From the NCBI RefSeq assembly GCF_000003815.2, contig NC_049996.1, forward strand, positions 3,083,545-3,147,544: a stretch of 64,000 nt of DNA, read 5' to 3'. The stretch is from Branchiostoma floridae. Taxonomy: Eukaryota > Chordata > Leptocardii > Amphioxiformes > Branchiostomatidae. The position numbers and the translations under genes were made by a program. The notes beneath the pieces are model-generated. The model was not told the DNA's origin. It saw nothing but the letters and a program-made list of their open reading frames with translations, and ran no database searches. Shown piece by piece: positions 1 to 12,308 of the stretch. Positions within the stretch are counted from its first letter, which is position 1; every line of letters starts with the position of its first letter.

Positions 1-985
1 GTTCATAATTGACTAACGTACACGTGTTACAAGTATAAAATTCCAATCATTAGACATAAAGCGGCTTTGCAATTTTTACATAAATTATGCAAATAAGTTC
101 CTCATTACCATATTTGGTATCTGCTTATATTCCATCCATCATAATTAATAAGTGTTACATTTATTGAAGTCCAGTTATTGGTAATAACGGTATTATACAA
201 TTTCCTCATTAATTATGCAAATAAGGTCCTCATTTGCATAACATGTATATCATTATGAACACCTTTGCCTAAGCTGCCTGCACCCCTAAAATGATGCCAA
301 TCCGTCAATCCTTTCTGCAGTTATCCACTTTGGAATGTCTTGACAAAAACGCCCCTGCAGTTCCGAAATTACATGTTAGGGGGCTGCAATCTGCCCCACA
401 TTGTCATGTCACTGCAAACTACCTACCACCCAAATGTCAAGACTATATCATGTCCGGGACAAGAGATACATTGAAAAAACTGCCATGATAGAATGTTCTC
501 ATTAATTATGCAAATTTACTCCCATTTTGCATAATTGGTATCTTATCTTGTACAACATTGTCTAAGGTACCTACATACCAAAAATCATGAAAATCCATTG
601 TTCCCTTCTTGAGTTATCCTCTTCAGAAGTTTTTGACAAAAATGCCCCTGCTATCCCAAACCTAGTCGGTAGGAGGCCAAAACTTATGTCACTTATTCCT
701 GAGCACAAGAGCTATCTAACGCTCAAAAATCGTGACCATAGCATGTTCAGAACACGAGATAGCAAAACCAGAAGTTGCGCTGCAGTACCAAGGGAAGCCG
801 CTAGGGGGCCCAAAATCTAATCACTTCTAGCTTTCATCGCACCCCACCAACACACGAAGTATGAAACTAATCCATCCAGCCGTTCTTGAGTTATCTTGTT
901 GACAGACAGACAGACAGACACACACACACACAAACGCTGGGTAAAATATAGCCTCCATGACATTTCATGGAGGTAATAAGAAGTG
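1..985 (+). repeat. Dispersed repeat family (type A), + orientation
   Basis: AT-rich non-coding sequence with several copies of an ATTATGCAAAT/TCCTCATTTGCAT motif and two degenerate internal units (about 290-480 and 585-820) that each carry a 'cttgacaaaaacgcccctgc'-like phrase. It ends in a GACA/CA microsatellite (901-932) and a hairpin CCTCCATGAcatTTCATGGAGG (951-972). The same family lies inverted at 15925-16712 and in + orientation at 33690-34100 and 35796-37985. No coding gene is supported. The class of element is not known to me. Confidence 0.6.
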
Positions 986-1417
986 TAGCATATCCTTACG
1001 GTAGATACGATTAGATCAGTGACAGTTGATCACGACAGTACTGTCAAAAACAACTGTTCAGCCTGTCCGTCTGTAGCACTCTTGCCAAGGCGATGTTTCA
1101 ATTACTATCCAGTATGTGATTATAGCGCTATCGCAAACTCAAAACCATCACAAACTCTCAATTTTTCCCTATCATTACGAACTTTAATGCATTTACGGTA
1201 AAATCATAAAAAACTTAAGATAAACGACATAACTGACAGCTCCACCCTTTCCCAGCTCTCCTTAAAACCAACCACAAAAACAGACCGATTATCTGTAACT
1301 ACAGGTGTGATAAGACAAGTGACCTGTGCCAACCCTCCCCCAGGGTTCTACCTGAGTAACAAAGACAAAGTGTCATTACTGCATTCTTGCCATTTTACAA
1401 ATACATACCACCTCTAG
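986..1417. other. Intergenic, contains a fragment of the 306-bp repeat
   Basis: No gene seen. Positions about 1215-1395 match part of the tandem repeat at 6410-7010 (shared phrases such as 'agtgacctgtgccaaccct'). Confidence 0.5.
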
Positions 1418-1612
1418 TACAATGCTAAACTTTCTTCCAATACCGAGGTTTACAGGGATCAAATTGTCAATGAACACTGTCGCCTTCTTTAGGATTAATC
1501 AAAGTTCAAATAAATCAGTACTGATCCTGAAGAAGGTGGCAGTGGTCGTTGAAAACTTGATACGTGTATAACAAGTTGTGTTGGAAGAAATTTTAATATT
1601 ATACTATGATTA
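1418..1612. repeat. Inverted pair of retroelement-tail-like repeats
   Basis: A minus-strand copy (about 1418-1495) and a plus-strand copy (about 1524-1612) of the same sequence face away from each other. A third copy is at 11128-11215. The shared core reads CTGAAGA/CTGATGA, a short GC hairpin, then GAAA or TAAA, followed by an AT-rich tail. Inverted partial copies are typical of Penelope-like elements, but I see no coding part, so the class is only a guess. Confidence 0.4.
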
Positions 1613-2840
1613 CTACCAACACTGATGCTTCTATATAAAAAAAACATAAAAGAACCCAACAAACTGATTGAGAAGAGTAGAGGGGACCCGGAGTGCTTGG
1701 CAAAACGCTTGAGTAGAGGTGTACATACATGTATACACATCTGATGCCTTGATCAAAGGTCAGGTTTACTGTAAATCGTGAAAAATTTGTTTTAAGTTCG
1801 AATTTTTGCGGTAAACTGTCAAGTTAAACACCTCTACCATTCTGCTCTGTTCTGTATTACATTATATAAACTGCAGGTGTTTTAACCAAACGCCCCTTTT
1901 CCCGTGCTACTGCTAAAAGAAGTCCCCATGAACTTAAACCAATTTACAGTACTTATGTTGTCCCCATTTACTATCTTATTGTCAGCGTTGTAGTCTTGAA
2001 ATTCATTTATTTTCAAACAGGTTTACAGGTGTTTAAATAGATTGCATGTTTTATATACAGTGCTAAGATATTTTATAGCTATAGAAATTTACAGTTCCTG
2101 GAAGATTAATATGTAAAAAATGAAGTTTAGTGTTGTGTTCTGTTGTCCTGCATTGTGTGTTATTGTTTGACAGTGTCCTGTATTAGAATCATGTGTATCA
2201 TGTAATATTCTCACACAGAAATTTACATCGACATAGAAAGTTTCCCATATTTTCCCATTTTATTCAAGATCTCACCACAGCTGGACAAAGTCAAGGCTAA
2301 GAAAGAACTAGTTAACTTTTTTATAATTTTCCATGCATTAAATGATTCCTTTGATAATTCCTTGCAGCTAAGACATCGTTCACTTCACACTTACGAAATT
2401 GAAGCAAATTAAACATTGAATCGTTTCAGAAGTTTTCTAACCACTTTTGATAGCCACAAACGGATTAGGAGCGTTCACATTCAGTTGCAAAAGATGATTC
2501 GGTTTGAGTCATCTTAATCGTGTTCGATGTTTAATCTGCTTTTGTTTCTTTTTAGTCTGAATTTGGATATGATGTAACTAGAACAGTTTATAACAAGGTT
2601 ATTTTTATTTACTCATATTTTAAATTAGATGGGCATATTTAGCTTTCAACGGTCTATATAACAGTTTGAAGAATCATAGTAAAAATTACAGATTTTGCTT
2701 AGCGTCTGCAGTACATTCACAATTTACTGCGTTTTAGTCAAGCTCTCTCTCACCATATACGGTTGGAAAGCACTCTTCAAAAACTTCATCATACATTTGG
2801 TTGTTAAAGTAGAAAACTCTGACTGCTTAACGCAGTAAGT
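1613..2840. other. Intergenic, nothing recognised
   Basis: AT-rich sequence with no convincing coding frame, repeat or RNA gene. Confidence 0.5.
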
Positions 2841-2841
2841 A

Positions 2842-3019
2842 CAGTAGAAGCCAGTTAATTGCAAAACGGATTACCGCACACTTCTGTTAATTGCACAGAA
2901 TAAAAAAAAAATCCCGTCGTGGTGCAGGCCAGCTGGATAACTTCGCGTTGTTGCACCATCCGGGTAATTGCACGAAATGCGCTGGCAAATGGGGTGTGCA
3001 ATTAAACGGCTTCTACTGT
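2842..3019. repeat. MITE with TA-flanked pogo/mariner-like inverted ends
   Basis: The left end 'tacagtagaagccagttaat' is matched in reverse complement by the right end 'attaaacggcttctactgta'. Ends beginning CAGTAGAA and a TA target dinucleotide fit non-autonomous Tc1/mariner (pogo/Tigger-like) elements. About 178 bp, no coding capacity. Confidence 0.7.
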
Positions 3020-3056
3020 AATTGCGCAATGCACTGTTGGCTAGGAAGTTGACTCC

Positions 3057-4195
3057 CTACTTCTTGGCTTGTTCGTAAACCCACCATTCGACCTTGGTCA
3101 GTTCAGGCAAGGCCGGCCCTAGACCCCAGAACACCTCGAAATGCACTGTTGGCCCAGGCAGTTTCGGCTGACCAGAGCCACCCAAATCTCCGACAAAAGC
3201 CTGGAATGGAAGAATATTATTAAATTGACCTTGACTTTTGTCTTCCCAAGAAGTCCACACATTGCAAATATCGTTACAATCCATCTAGAAATTCTTATGT
3301 TTGATGCTGACCACAAATTTCAAGAAACACAAACAGGCACACCCAAAACAATACATTCATTTGTCTCGAAGGATTGGTCAAATAATGGCATATACAGCAA
3401 GATGACCTTACCAGTATACTGTAGTTTGTCCCTGCGACAACTTGTGTCTGGTACGAGAGCGGTATGAACGCCTCGAACGCTTTGCCGTTGTTGAGAGTCT
3501 TCTCCGCCTCACCTCGGAACTACAAGGCATAGTAAATAGTAATTGTAATAAGACAAATACGATGAACTTTATTTTAAGAATGGGTGAAATGCCATTAACG
3601 TAGCTCTTTTAATTAATTGATGCTGTTCATAATAATATGCGGCAACTTGAAGTTAAATGGGAATTAACAGCAAAATATACGTCAGCTCGAAATACATTTT
3701 CTGCATACCTGCACAGGTGCAGGTAATATTGGAAATTACCTACACAAGACAAATTTTACCCATTTGATATTTAGGAAGTATCGATCGTACTAAAATATAA
3801 ACCACTGTCATTATTTCTTTTATATTTCATAGGTGGTAAAAGTCAATGCAGCTACTAAAAATCCACATACGCCTACATCATAGTACATGTATTTATAAAC
3901 CCATTACATGGACCAGTGCAGGTTATGTGCAGGTAGACACCAGAAATACCTGCACAGCTCCAATTTTACCTGCACTACCTGCATGTGCAGGTGGTATTTT
4001 GAGCCCTGTCACGTACATATATAACATATATGCACATTTTAGTTATTAAAGTCAAACAAAGAGCTGCGAAAATTTGAGGGTTCTAAAATTTACCAGAACA
4101 AGGAGGGCCCGGGCGCGGTCAGTTTCAACCTGGTCAAAAGCCGTCCAAGGGCCCCAGCCTCCCGGAACTCCAGTTTTCGGACCTCCTTTACTCAT
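3057..4195 (-). CDS. Cystatin (stefin-like cysteine protease inhibitor), 3 exons
   Basis: Predicted inhibitor of papain-like cysteine proteases (family knowledge). Exons on the minus strand are 4094-4195 (ATG at 4195), 3412-3519 and 3057-3200, all joined in phase 0, giving 117 residues. Exon 2 holds the family signature QVVAGTNY, the first inhibitory hairpin. Exon 1 carries a PGGWGP segment followed by DQVETD, matching the N-terminal trunk and start of the helix. The last exon contributes the final strands, and the W of VEWW may serve as the second hairpin. The three-exon, phase-0 layout resembles the vertebrate stefin gene. No signal peptide is visible from the ATG used. However, a strong acceptor (polypyrimidine then AG at 4228-4229) lies just upstream with an open frame, so an upstream exon adding N-terminal residues or 5'UTR is likely. 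Confidence 0.85.
3690..4005. repeat. GCAGGT-rich repeat in cystatin intron 1
   Basis: Clusters of GCAGGT/ACCTGC at both ends (about 3708-3745 and 3920-4000) in mixed orientation suggest a short foldback element. No coding content. Confidence 0.35.
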
Positions 4196-4239
4196 CGTGT
4201 TGAAAGTGGCTGGGTCTAGGATTTCACCTGGAAAAAAGA

Positions 4240-5090
4240 GATAGAATGAAGCTGAAAGGTCACCATTACAGACCTACACAGAACGAGGATTTTCATGCCA
4301 TTCAAGATGGCTTGCAAAAGTAAGTGTAAGAAGCCTGTATCTTGGGAAATGTTGGCATTTTGGAGCTGGAAAATTCCAAAATGGAGGGTCAAGATTTCAA
4401 ACTATCCCCACTTCCCATGTGACGCCTTGGCCCTTCGGGGCTCAAAATGGGAAAATATTTTGGGGCGTCGCCCTCAAAAACTTGCGAAAAACCCTTGAAT
4501 GTATATTTTTAATGTAATGGTCTAGCGGTAAAGTTTGGCCCTGAAAAGTCAGGAGATGGTGTTTCAGAGGGTCAAAGTTTTTTAAAACATTTTTGCCGGA
4601 CCACGGACATGGTGAAAATATGTTTAGGGGTGTCACCCTCGAAAACCTTTTTCGGTAATAGAAATGACATTTACTTAGTCTGCCAACAAAATTCGCCTCT
4701 CAAAATACAGGGAAAACATTTCGAAGAGTTATGATTTCAAATGTTCTCGAGAGAAGCATACCCCAGACCCCAACCCCACTCCTTCGGCGCTCCATATGCT
4801 AATGTTACCGCCGCTGCCACTGCTTGTAGCTGTGTGTTACAACTGCCAGAGCCTTGTGATTTGTGTGTCAAACTACCCACGCCTTGCCTGGATTTTAGAT
4901 TGCCATGTCCAAACAATTCCCCCAAAACTGACCCCTTTGGTTTTCTGTATAACAAAGTTGAAGAAATCTCCTCTAGTTTTTGACGGTTTAGAAAACGGGG
5001 CCTCCCTCGATGACATTTAATCAGAACATAATACTTTATCGGACAATGTGTAGCACGTACTTGCACGCAGAATTCTATATCAAACGTAAG
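4240..5090. repeat. Probable dispersed repeat upstream of the cystatin gene
   Basis: Degenerate repeating phrases ('gggtcaaagttttttaaaa', 'ccttcggcgctc') recur with an irregular period. Open frames of 60-120 codons on both strands (for example minus 4737-5108) show no domain or codon bias, so I read this as transposon-derived filler. Confidence 0.35.
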
Positions 5091-5096
5091 TAAATT

Positions 5097-5252
5097 TACC
5101 GGTGGCATAAGACAGTATCAAAGCCTTCAGACAGTATCAAAGTCAGCCAAGCAGTATCCAATAGCCACAATTGGCTTATAAATGGATGCTTTTCGGCTGG
5201 CTTTGATTGTAGCTGTCTGTAGGCTTTGATACTGTCTTATGCCACCGGTAAA
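5097..5252. repeat. Hairpin MITE (GTATCAAAG/GCCAAG family)
   Basis: Near-perfect inverted repeat. The left arm begins 'taccggtggcataagacagt', and its reverse complement ends the element at 5252. The inner part repeats AGACAGTATCAAAG. It is related to elements at 43373-43503 and 63321-63408. Confidence 0.8.
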
Positions 5253-5574
5253 TCTGTTTGGAGATTATATTAAACAAACAATCTTGTTTAACTGCTACTG
5301 ATAAGTTAAGTTACATACATAATGTGAAACTTGTCTGGAAAATTCAATCATTTGAAACTTACCGAAATTCAAGAAGTGCGATGTGTTCACTTCGGTGTCT
5401 CGCTCTCAAGTGTGCGAGTCGTCAGGTGGGATAGAGCCTAAATTGCAGGTGAGCTCATGATCTATGCAACGACCTTTAAGGTGTGGTGACTTTTTTTAAG
5501 GTGTGGTATGATGTCATGCTTCAAGAATTCGTATGATGCAATACCACTTGGTTGGTAATATGACGTTGGCAAAT

Positions 5575-5945
5575 TTTAGAGGGAAAACTTTCTACCCCAA
5601 TTAGCCGGAATGGTTTGATCCACTTACAATGCGAAGGACGCCTACCGTTTACTTTTACGTGCTCAGCGTGTGGCTTTCCCAAACACGGAACCTCTATTTA
5701 ACGTCCTATCCGAGGGACGGCCCTAGCTAGCCGAGGCTATGTACTCATTTAAGCTATTTAAAGCCAAAGTAACCCATAGATCATTGTGATGCGTCGGGTA
5801 CGCATTTACACCTGAGTTAAGTGAGGAAAGTAGAGTCCTTCCCAAGAAAAGATCAGTGACATGGCAGGTTTCGAACTCGGGACCTCTTGGGCCTTTGCCT
5901 AACGCGCTGCCGATTGTAAACGCCACCTTATCTCACTAGATTCGG
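5575..5945 (-). repeat. tRNA-derived SINE, minus strand
   Basis: Read on the minus strand, the head contains an A-box-like stretch and a B-box-like GAGTTCGAAACC (around 5868-5880), followed by a conserved body. The sequence 'aaaccattccggc' and its relatives recur in SINE copies at 26461-26735 and 59230-59440. No gene. Confidence 0.55.
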
Positions 5946-6409
5946 ACTGTTCATACAAGATTTGCGAATCGGAATCCGGATCAAATACGCGTTTGGGTGA
6001 ATCCCGATTCGTAAATCCATGGCGGACATGTCGGAATGGGATCTTGTTGAAATGTCGTGCTTGTCCGTTTGAAGTTGCCGTGTGCGAATTAGTCAAGGTG
6101 CTCTATGTCGTTAATCACATCAGGTGATGATGATGATGATGGCTGCTTCTTCGTGTCCGAAGATCATTGGGAAGGTAGTCCTCGGTCTCCCCTGCACGCT
6201 CTCATGTGGCTATGTAGTCCAATCCTCGACCCGCACCTCCTGGTGCAGGATGGGCAAATGAAGCCCTGTGCAGATGGAGGCTGGTCGGCCACAGCTTTCC
6301 TTCGGATAGTGCACCAACTAATCTACCAAAAACAAAGACCGTGTGCACCACAACAGATGAGACAAAGACTCAAACTTGTAGGGAGTTATATACATGTACA
6401 TACCTTCTT

Positions 6410-7010
6410 ATATAGTGTATGTGTGCTGAGCACAAATATATTGTTTGTAGAGAATTTGCGAACAAAAATTGTCGACCAGAGGACGACATATGACAATTTG
6501 CGTTTCTGAGATTACAGGCACGACGTTAGGAACGATTAAGTGACCCCTGCGTATATTAAGTCATCAAACACATAAGAAGTGACAAGATAAATGACATGTC
6601 TGACGGCCCAACCCGTTCACACTGATTATGTGTAATTACCTGTGCGATGAAATAAGTGATCTGTTCCAAACCTACACCAGGCTTGTACGTTAGTAAAATT
6701 GGTATAACTTTGTATATAGTGTGCTGAGCACAAATATTTTGTTTGTAAAGAATTTTCAAACAAAATTATCGACCAGAGGACGACAGGCGACAGTTTAAAT
6801 TTCTCTTAGATCACCGACACGACCATCAAGTGACCCCTGTGTACATCAAGTCATCAAACACGTAAAAAGTGACAAGACAGCTGACAATTGCCACCCATAT
6901 TTATAACCAATTACAATAACAGACCAATTATGTGTAATTACCTGTGCGATGAGACAAGTGACCTGTGCCAACCCTACCCCAGGCTTGTACTGTAGTTGCA
7001 CTTGAGTAAC
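6410..7010. repeat. Two tandem copies of a ~306-bp unit
   Basis: Units at about 6410-6700 and 6716-7005 share phrases such as 'tgctgagcacaaatat', 'gaccagaggacgaca' and 'taattacctgtgcgatga'. A third, partial copy is at 1215-1395. Non-coding. Confidence 0.65.
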
Positions 7011-7542
7011 CCCTGGAAACAAGGACCGATTGTCCTCACTGCATTTTTATCTATCAGCCTAATAGTATGATAAAATTTTGGTAGAGATAAGGTACTCTTT
7101 CTTAAGTCATATACATGTAGGTTGATTGTAGTGCATGTAAGTTCCATGTGGTTTTATGTTCCCAGTTTGTTTCACTGCGAACTTTGGATGCACTGGTTCA
7201 TGATCACCCAACCTAAAAAATTGGGTGCACCACACACAGTTTTGGAGCATTGAAAATTTCGATGAACCCAAATTCCATCTTCAAATTCTTATCAAGTACT
7301 ATGACGGACATTCTATTATCATTTCAACATTTCCACGTCAAGAATCTGGTGTATACTAGTATACTTTTATGTCTTTATTTGTAAACCTACAAAAGTATTT
7401 ATAGAAATAAATTGGGTGCGCAGAACTCATTTTGTCCAACACACGGTCTAAAAGCGCCCCTAGGCGGCTAGTATGTAAAGTGCACCGTCTAAATAGTTGA
7501 ATGGCCAAGCATCGAACATTCGGTTCTACTTCGGGGGTTTTC

Positions 7543-8442
7543 TAGAACGGGGTTTTCGGAAAAACCTGTCCAGTCTGGAATGCGGAAAACCCTGTCCAGT
7601 CTGAAAAGAGGGTCTGCATGGGGGTATACATTGTAAGCTACTAAATACTAGTTAACAACAACATCTTTTATCTTTAATATGGCTAAGCACAGAAATATCA
7701 TCACTTGAAGTGTGACACAATGTCATACAAAAATCATAACAAAAATCATCATTGTTACTTCTGTGCATCATATAAAAAAACTTCTACTCTTTAAGTCTTT
7801 GAGACTGAACATGTGCTATTAGCCTTACGGCATAATTTTGCAAATAAAACACATTATTTTTAAAAGGATACATAGTTCTATATAGCTCACAACTTTTACT
7901 AGGGTTTGAAAAATGCCATATCGGCTTTATTGTAGTGCATTGTAAGATATATGTAATGTTGTGTACTAAAGTCGTGTTGATATTGAAACCTTTCACAGTC
8001 ATTCTATTAAACCAGGATTTAAACAGACCAGCTCTCAAAATGAGTGCTGCACACTTATCATTTAAAGAAAACCTTTCAAAGCCTGTCTTTGTAATGTATT
8101 GCCACTATTTAACAACCCGAAATTGACAGACACTCACTATCCATTGTTTGATGGACAATGGGTGTAATTCTCTCCCCCTCATGTCCTACCAGATAAGTGT
8201 TAATTGGGTACTTTGCATTTGACAGAACTGACTTTGTGTGCATGCATATTGCACCTTCGGGTCACTCATTATGCTGCTGATTCTATAGTTATGTGTATCA
8301 GTTCAGTATAAGTGCTGTCTGAAGTAATAGTTTTAAGCATTGCCAGGAACCCCTATGCAGACCCTCTTTTCAGACTGGACAGGGTTTTCCGTCCCATTTC
8401 CCTGTCTGGACTGGACAGGGTTTTCCGAAAACCCTCTAGAAC
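7543..8442. repeat. ~900-bp element with ~85-bp terminal inverted repeats
   Basis: The left end (about 7543-7625, containing 'aacggggttttcggaaaaa' and 'cagtctgaaaagagggtctg') is matched in inverse orientation by 8352-8442. The interior has no transposase-like frame, so it is a non-autonomous DNA element or foldback element. Confidence 0.6.
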
Positions 8443-8449
8443 GACACAG

Positions 8450-9230
8450 ATCACATAGAACGCTAAGACACAGCGCACGCCGGGTCACGGCTTATCCCCT
8501 TGCATGGGTCTGTGGTGCAACGAAAAGACCTTCTTGACTTGCATATTCAGTTTATACTTTTTCATATCTACAAGATTTTTCCAGCACAACCATGCACATA
8601 TTTTGTGCGTTGCGAAACTACATCTGGCACTATGACTTTTGTAACATTAGCATTTTTTGTCCAGTTTATTTGTGCTTGTCTGTTTTACAATTCACTTAGA
8701 TCCAATTATCTAATTCCACAATGTGATAGTCAATTTCATTGCCTTTGCAATGATACCAAAGTCCCCCTGTTGATGTGAGGATCAACGAGTTTATACCCAA
8801 AAATTGCGTCGACAACACGCTGGGCGACCTCGTTCCTCGGTAAAACGTATGGGGTAAGAGTCTTCAACAGAGTGAACATTTTCTATGCCACTGCTATGTT
8901 AGTCACCAGTCGACATTAAGTCATATATCAAATTAAAGCTAAGGTTTCTGGGAACCAACACACAGGTCTCAAGAGGGATAGAGAATTTGTCACGAATGCA
9001 ACGCTGTCACAAACATGCAGTCAAGTACCATGGTTACTTCAATGCTAAGAGACCGACTCACCAAGTAGAACGCACGAGGAGCCTCGTTTCTGTAACGGAG
9101 TTAATAATTTCTATTGGCGTACTGCGTTCCCCTGTACTCAAGCTATAATTCAAATGAAAACCATGGTTTCTAAAAATCAGCTCACAAATTTTTTAATGAT
9201 TTTTCATTAACTCTACGTGCTTACAACGCC
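8450..9230. other. Intergenic, nothing recognised
   Basis: Only short frames without domains; no RNA gene or clear repeat boundary. Confidence 0.4.
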
Positions 9231-9233
9231 GCA

Positions 9234-9555
9234 TCCTCCTACGCAAGGACATCCAACAGCCAAACTGCCTGTCTGGATGTGCCCTGCTCTTTCAACCGTC
9301 ACCCTTAGTTCCTGACCACCCTGCTTATAAATATTAATGAGGTTATCCTTTTACATGCGAGACAGCTTGTGAAAACGGAAAGCCTATTCTCTGATTGGCT
9401 GACAGCTGGTTTGGGGGGGGGGGGGACGTCCACAGGAACTAAGAGTGACAGTTGAAAGAGCAGGGCACATCCAGACAGGCAGTTTGGCTGTTGTATGTCC
9501 CTGCATAATCCACACAGGCAGTTTGGCTGTTGGATGTCCCTGCATAGGAGGATGA
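9234..9555. repeat. Foldback repeat
   Basis: The left arm about 9234-9313 ('gccaaactgcctgtctggat', 'gccctgctctttcaac') is inverted at about 9433-9555. In the right arm the segment 'caggcagtttggctgttg' is itself duplicated. A poly-G run is at 9412-9423. Frames crossing it are by-products of the repeat. Confidence 0.65.
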
Positions 9556-9559
9556 CAAC

Positions 9560-10455
9560 GCCGTTACAAATTTGACCTCGAAATTCCATGGTTGCCCGGA
9601 GAGCGACAACGCGCAGAGGTAGGGCGGTTGTACGAGGCGGCTGAATACAGCCTATTTTTGCTCTATGTTCGACACAAGTAGAACTGGCAATATGAAACAA
9701 ATTAAACTATTAACTCATGCATAATGATAAACAGTAAATCCTTTAATAGACGTATTTTTGTTTCAGAAGATTGTGTAACAAACATTCTGGCATAGATGCT
9801 ACTGTCACAATTCATGAACTTGATATAAAGTAAAATACATGTACATCAATTAAACCACTCGTTCGTTATCTTAGATGCAAATAATCTATTTTTGGCAAAT
9901 CAGACATAGATTTCTGAATATATGCTTGGTATAAAAAGTATCATGAACTTGTGCATCATGATTAAATGAATTTGTATCGCTACGAGTTTTAGTCGCTTAG
10001 CACTTGATCCACGGCTAATATGATTTTTGAAATCATCCATTGATTTTATATTTAAGATTAGGCATAAATTGATATCAGGATTTTGTGTGAGACGTATATC
10101 TAAAGCACAGTATCGAAAGACAGCATAAAAAGAAGCCTTGCAAAAATACACAAGTAACAAAACAGCACCAATACAATTAATTGGGTTGTCTTTGTTTTAT
10201 TACATTCCGAGTGCGAGTCTCTGGAATATTGCCGTGGATATTGTTTTAACTGTTGTATTAGACTTTGTAACACAGTGGTGACTATCCTCTTTTGTTATTT
10301 CTTCGCAATCATGAATTGGACCTTGCCAAAATCTTAAAGCCACATTGATGCCACAGTGGTTACCAATCGACTGTACTGCTAGATTCTCCTGCTGTTTGTT
10401 TGTTTGTTTGTTTGTTTGTTTTATTTGGATCTCCATGATACTACTAAATGTAGTA
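9560..10455. other. Intergenic with (TTTG)n and CCP gene 3' flank
   Basis: No gene seen. A (TTTG)n microsatellite lies at 10394-10420. A minus-strand AATAAA at 10420-10425 is the likely poly(A) signal of the CCP gene that ends at 10459. Confidence 0.45.
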
Positions 10456-10458
10456 TCA

Positions 10459-12241
10459 CTATTCTTCCTGGAGCCCTAAAGCTGTGATCTTGTCCTTATT
10501 CTCATCAGCCATCATAATAAAACTCATCAACCTCGCCACTGCAGCATCGCACTCCAGCGGTTCCCCAGACCATTTACCTTCCTCGCAGGTGATGCTGTAG
10601 TCTCCGTCCGCTCTAGAGAAACCTTCCTTGCACGTGTAGGTGCAGGTCTCTCCGTTGTGGTAAGGCGGCATACATCCTTCTCGCGAGGTGCCCTCCGTGT
10701 CATAATCCTCCGGATACTCACATCTGACTGAGAGACAAGATATTATACCATTCATTCATCTAGCCTGACTAAAATCGCGCCCCTAGCGGCCGGCCCTAAG
10801 ATTGCCGCCTCCCTAGGAGGGGGGAGGGGGTCATTAAGCCCAGCCGGCGAGAGCTTGTGTAAACACAGGCTATCATTCATCGAACCATACCGTTTCACTG
10901 GAAAAAGTCAGAATACTGGATACTGAACAGACTTTATAAGAGGTATAAAGGAGACTTTATACATCAGGGCACACCAACCATCACTAAACAGAGACGATGG
11001 GTGATATAAACATCACGGGACACTTGACCAGTTGCTGACGTCACGTATACGCAAGATCACGTGTCAATAAGGTCACGTGTTTGTAACTCTCGCGAGTTTA
11101 CGTTCGGAAGTGACTGCTCATTATTGATCCTGATGAAGGCGACAGTGGTCGTTTAAAATTTGAACCGTATAAACGTTTGTTTTGGAAAAAAGTTTAGCAT
11201 TGTACTACCAACACAGATGAGCTTCCATTATGATTCATGAATACATTTGTACTATAATGCTAATTTTTAGTAGGCACTATTGTATGTTTTCCCAAGTTGT
11301 ACAGGGAAATAACTGTCTTTACCTTTTGCCTGATTTCTCGAAAAGAATGGCAGAACTTACGATCCTTGCATTCCAGCGCTTTTCCAGACCACTCGTGGCC
11401 ATCACAGGTCCTGCTGGTATTACCTGACTCCTGTCTGTGGCTGTTCCGACACGTGAGCCTGCAGATCTTCCCCTTGTAAAACGGGGGTACACAGTCTGTC
11501 CGCTCGCAACCCTTACACACAGGAGGGAAGCTACACGCTACAGGATATGGTGGAAGACATGGTGTAAAACACAACATCTTTTTGCCTAATAACAGCAAAC
11601 TTTTGAGCTGTACCTGAATTCCAATGTATTTCTGCTATTCAATTTTTGTGATGTATGATAACTTTGGTTTCTTTATATTTTACCTCTGACCTCTGCTTAT
11701 CATTTTATGTTAAATTCTCTGCAATTGTTGTCAAGTTTTCTTCATTGCATGTATTTCATTTGTATCTTGCATGGCTCCAGGAAGAGTAATCTTACGATGC
11801 ACACAAATGCCAAAAACAAACAAGGCGTTGAAGATACCATTATACGTTGACATGCACTCAGCACTTGCTCTATACTAGTAGCAACATCGAAGCTTATATT
11901 TGCCCATTACACGATTAGGCAAAAGACAGATATAGATATACAAATAAACGATAAGAGAAACACGACTGCTACCACTTACGTAACGTAGTGAAACTGTATT
12001 TCTGTCGAAAGAGAATTGTACTATGAATAAAGGAAAGCAGTAAGCAAGGCTACAGGTGCAATACAATAATATCGTGTGCATCTATATTTGAGAAGCCTTT
12101 TGTACTTTATACATAGGTCTTGACAATTTAAAATGGCAAGTGTAGAGAGTTGGTAAGTTGTTATTACAAAATATTACACATTTTCGTGTGCCAAAATTAC
12201 GTCCATGAAAAATGGAGGTATAGTTTTTGGTGTGTCTTTCT

Positions 12242-12308
<67 letters not shown>

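Noticed and set aside
4737..5108. 123-codon minus-strand frame as a first cystatin exon
   Set aside because: No splice or domain link to the cystatin exons; low-complexity repeat sequence.
6105..6509. 134-codon frame starting with a run of aspartates
   Set aside because: The Asp run is a GAT microsatellite, no domain is visible, and the 3' half lies in the 306-bp repeat.
9305..9700. 131-codon minus-strand frame
   Set aside because: It crosses both arms of the foldback repeat and a poly-G run; repeated CRDIQQPNCL peptide is repeat-derived.
10459..10530. EF-hand loop in the tail of CCP copy 1 (ADENKDKIT)
   Set aside because: Glycine, isoleucine and glutamate positions do not fit the 12-residue loop.
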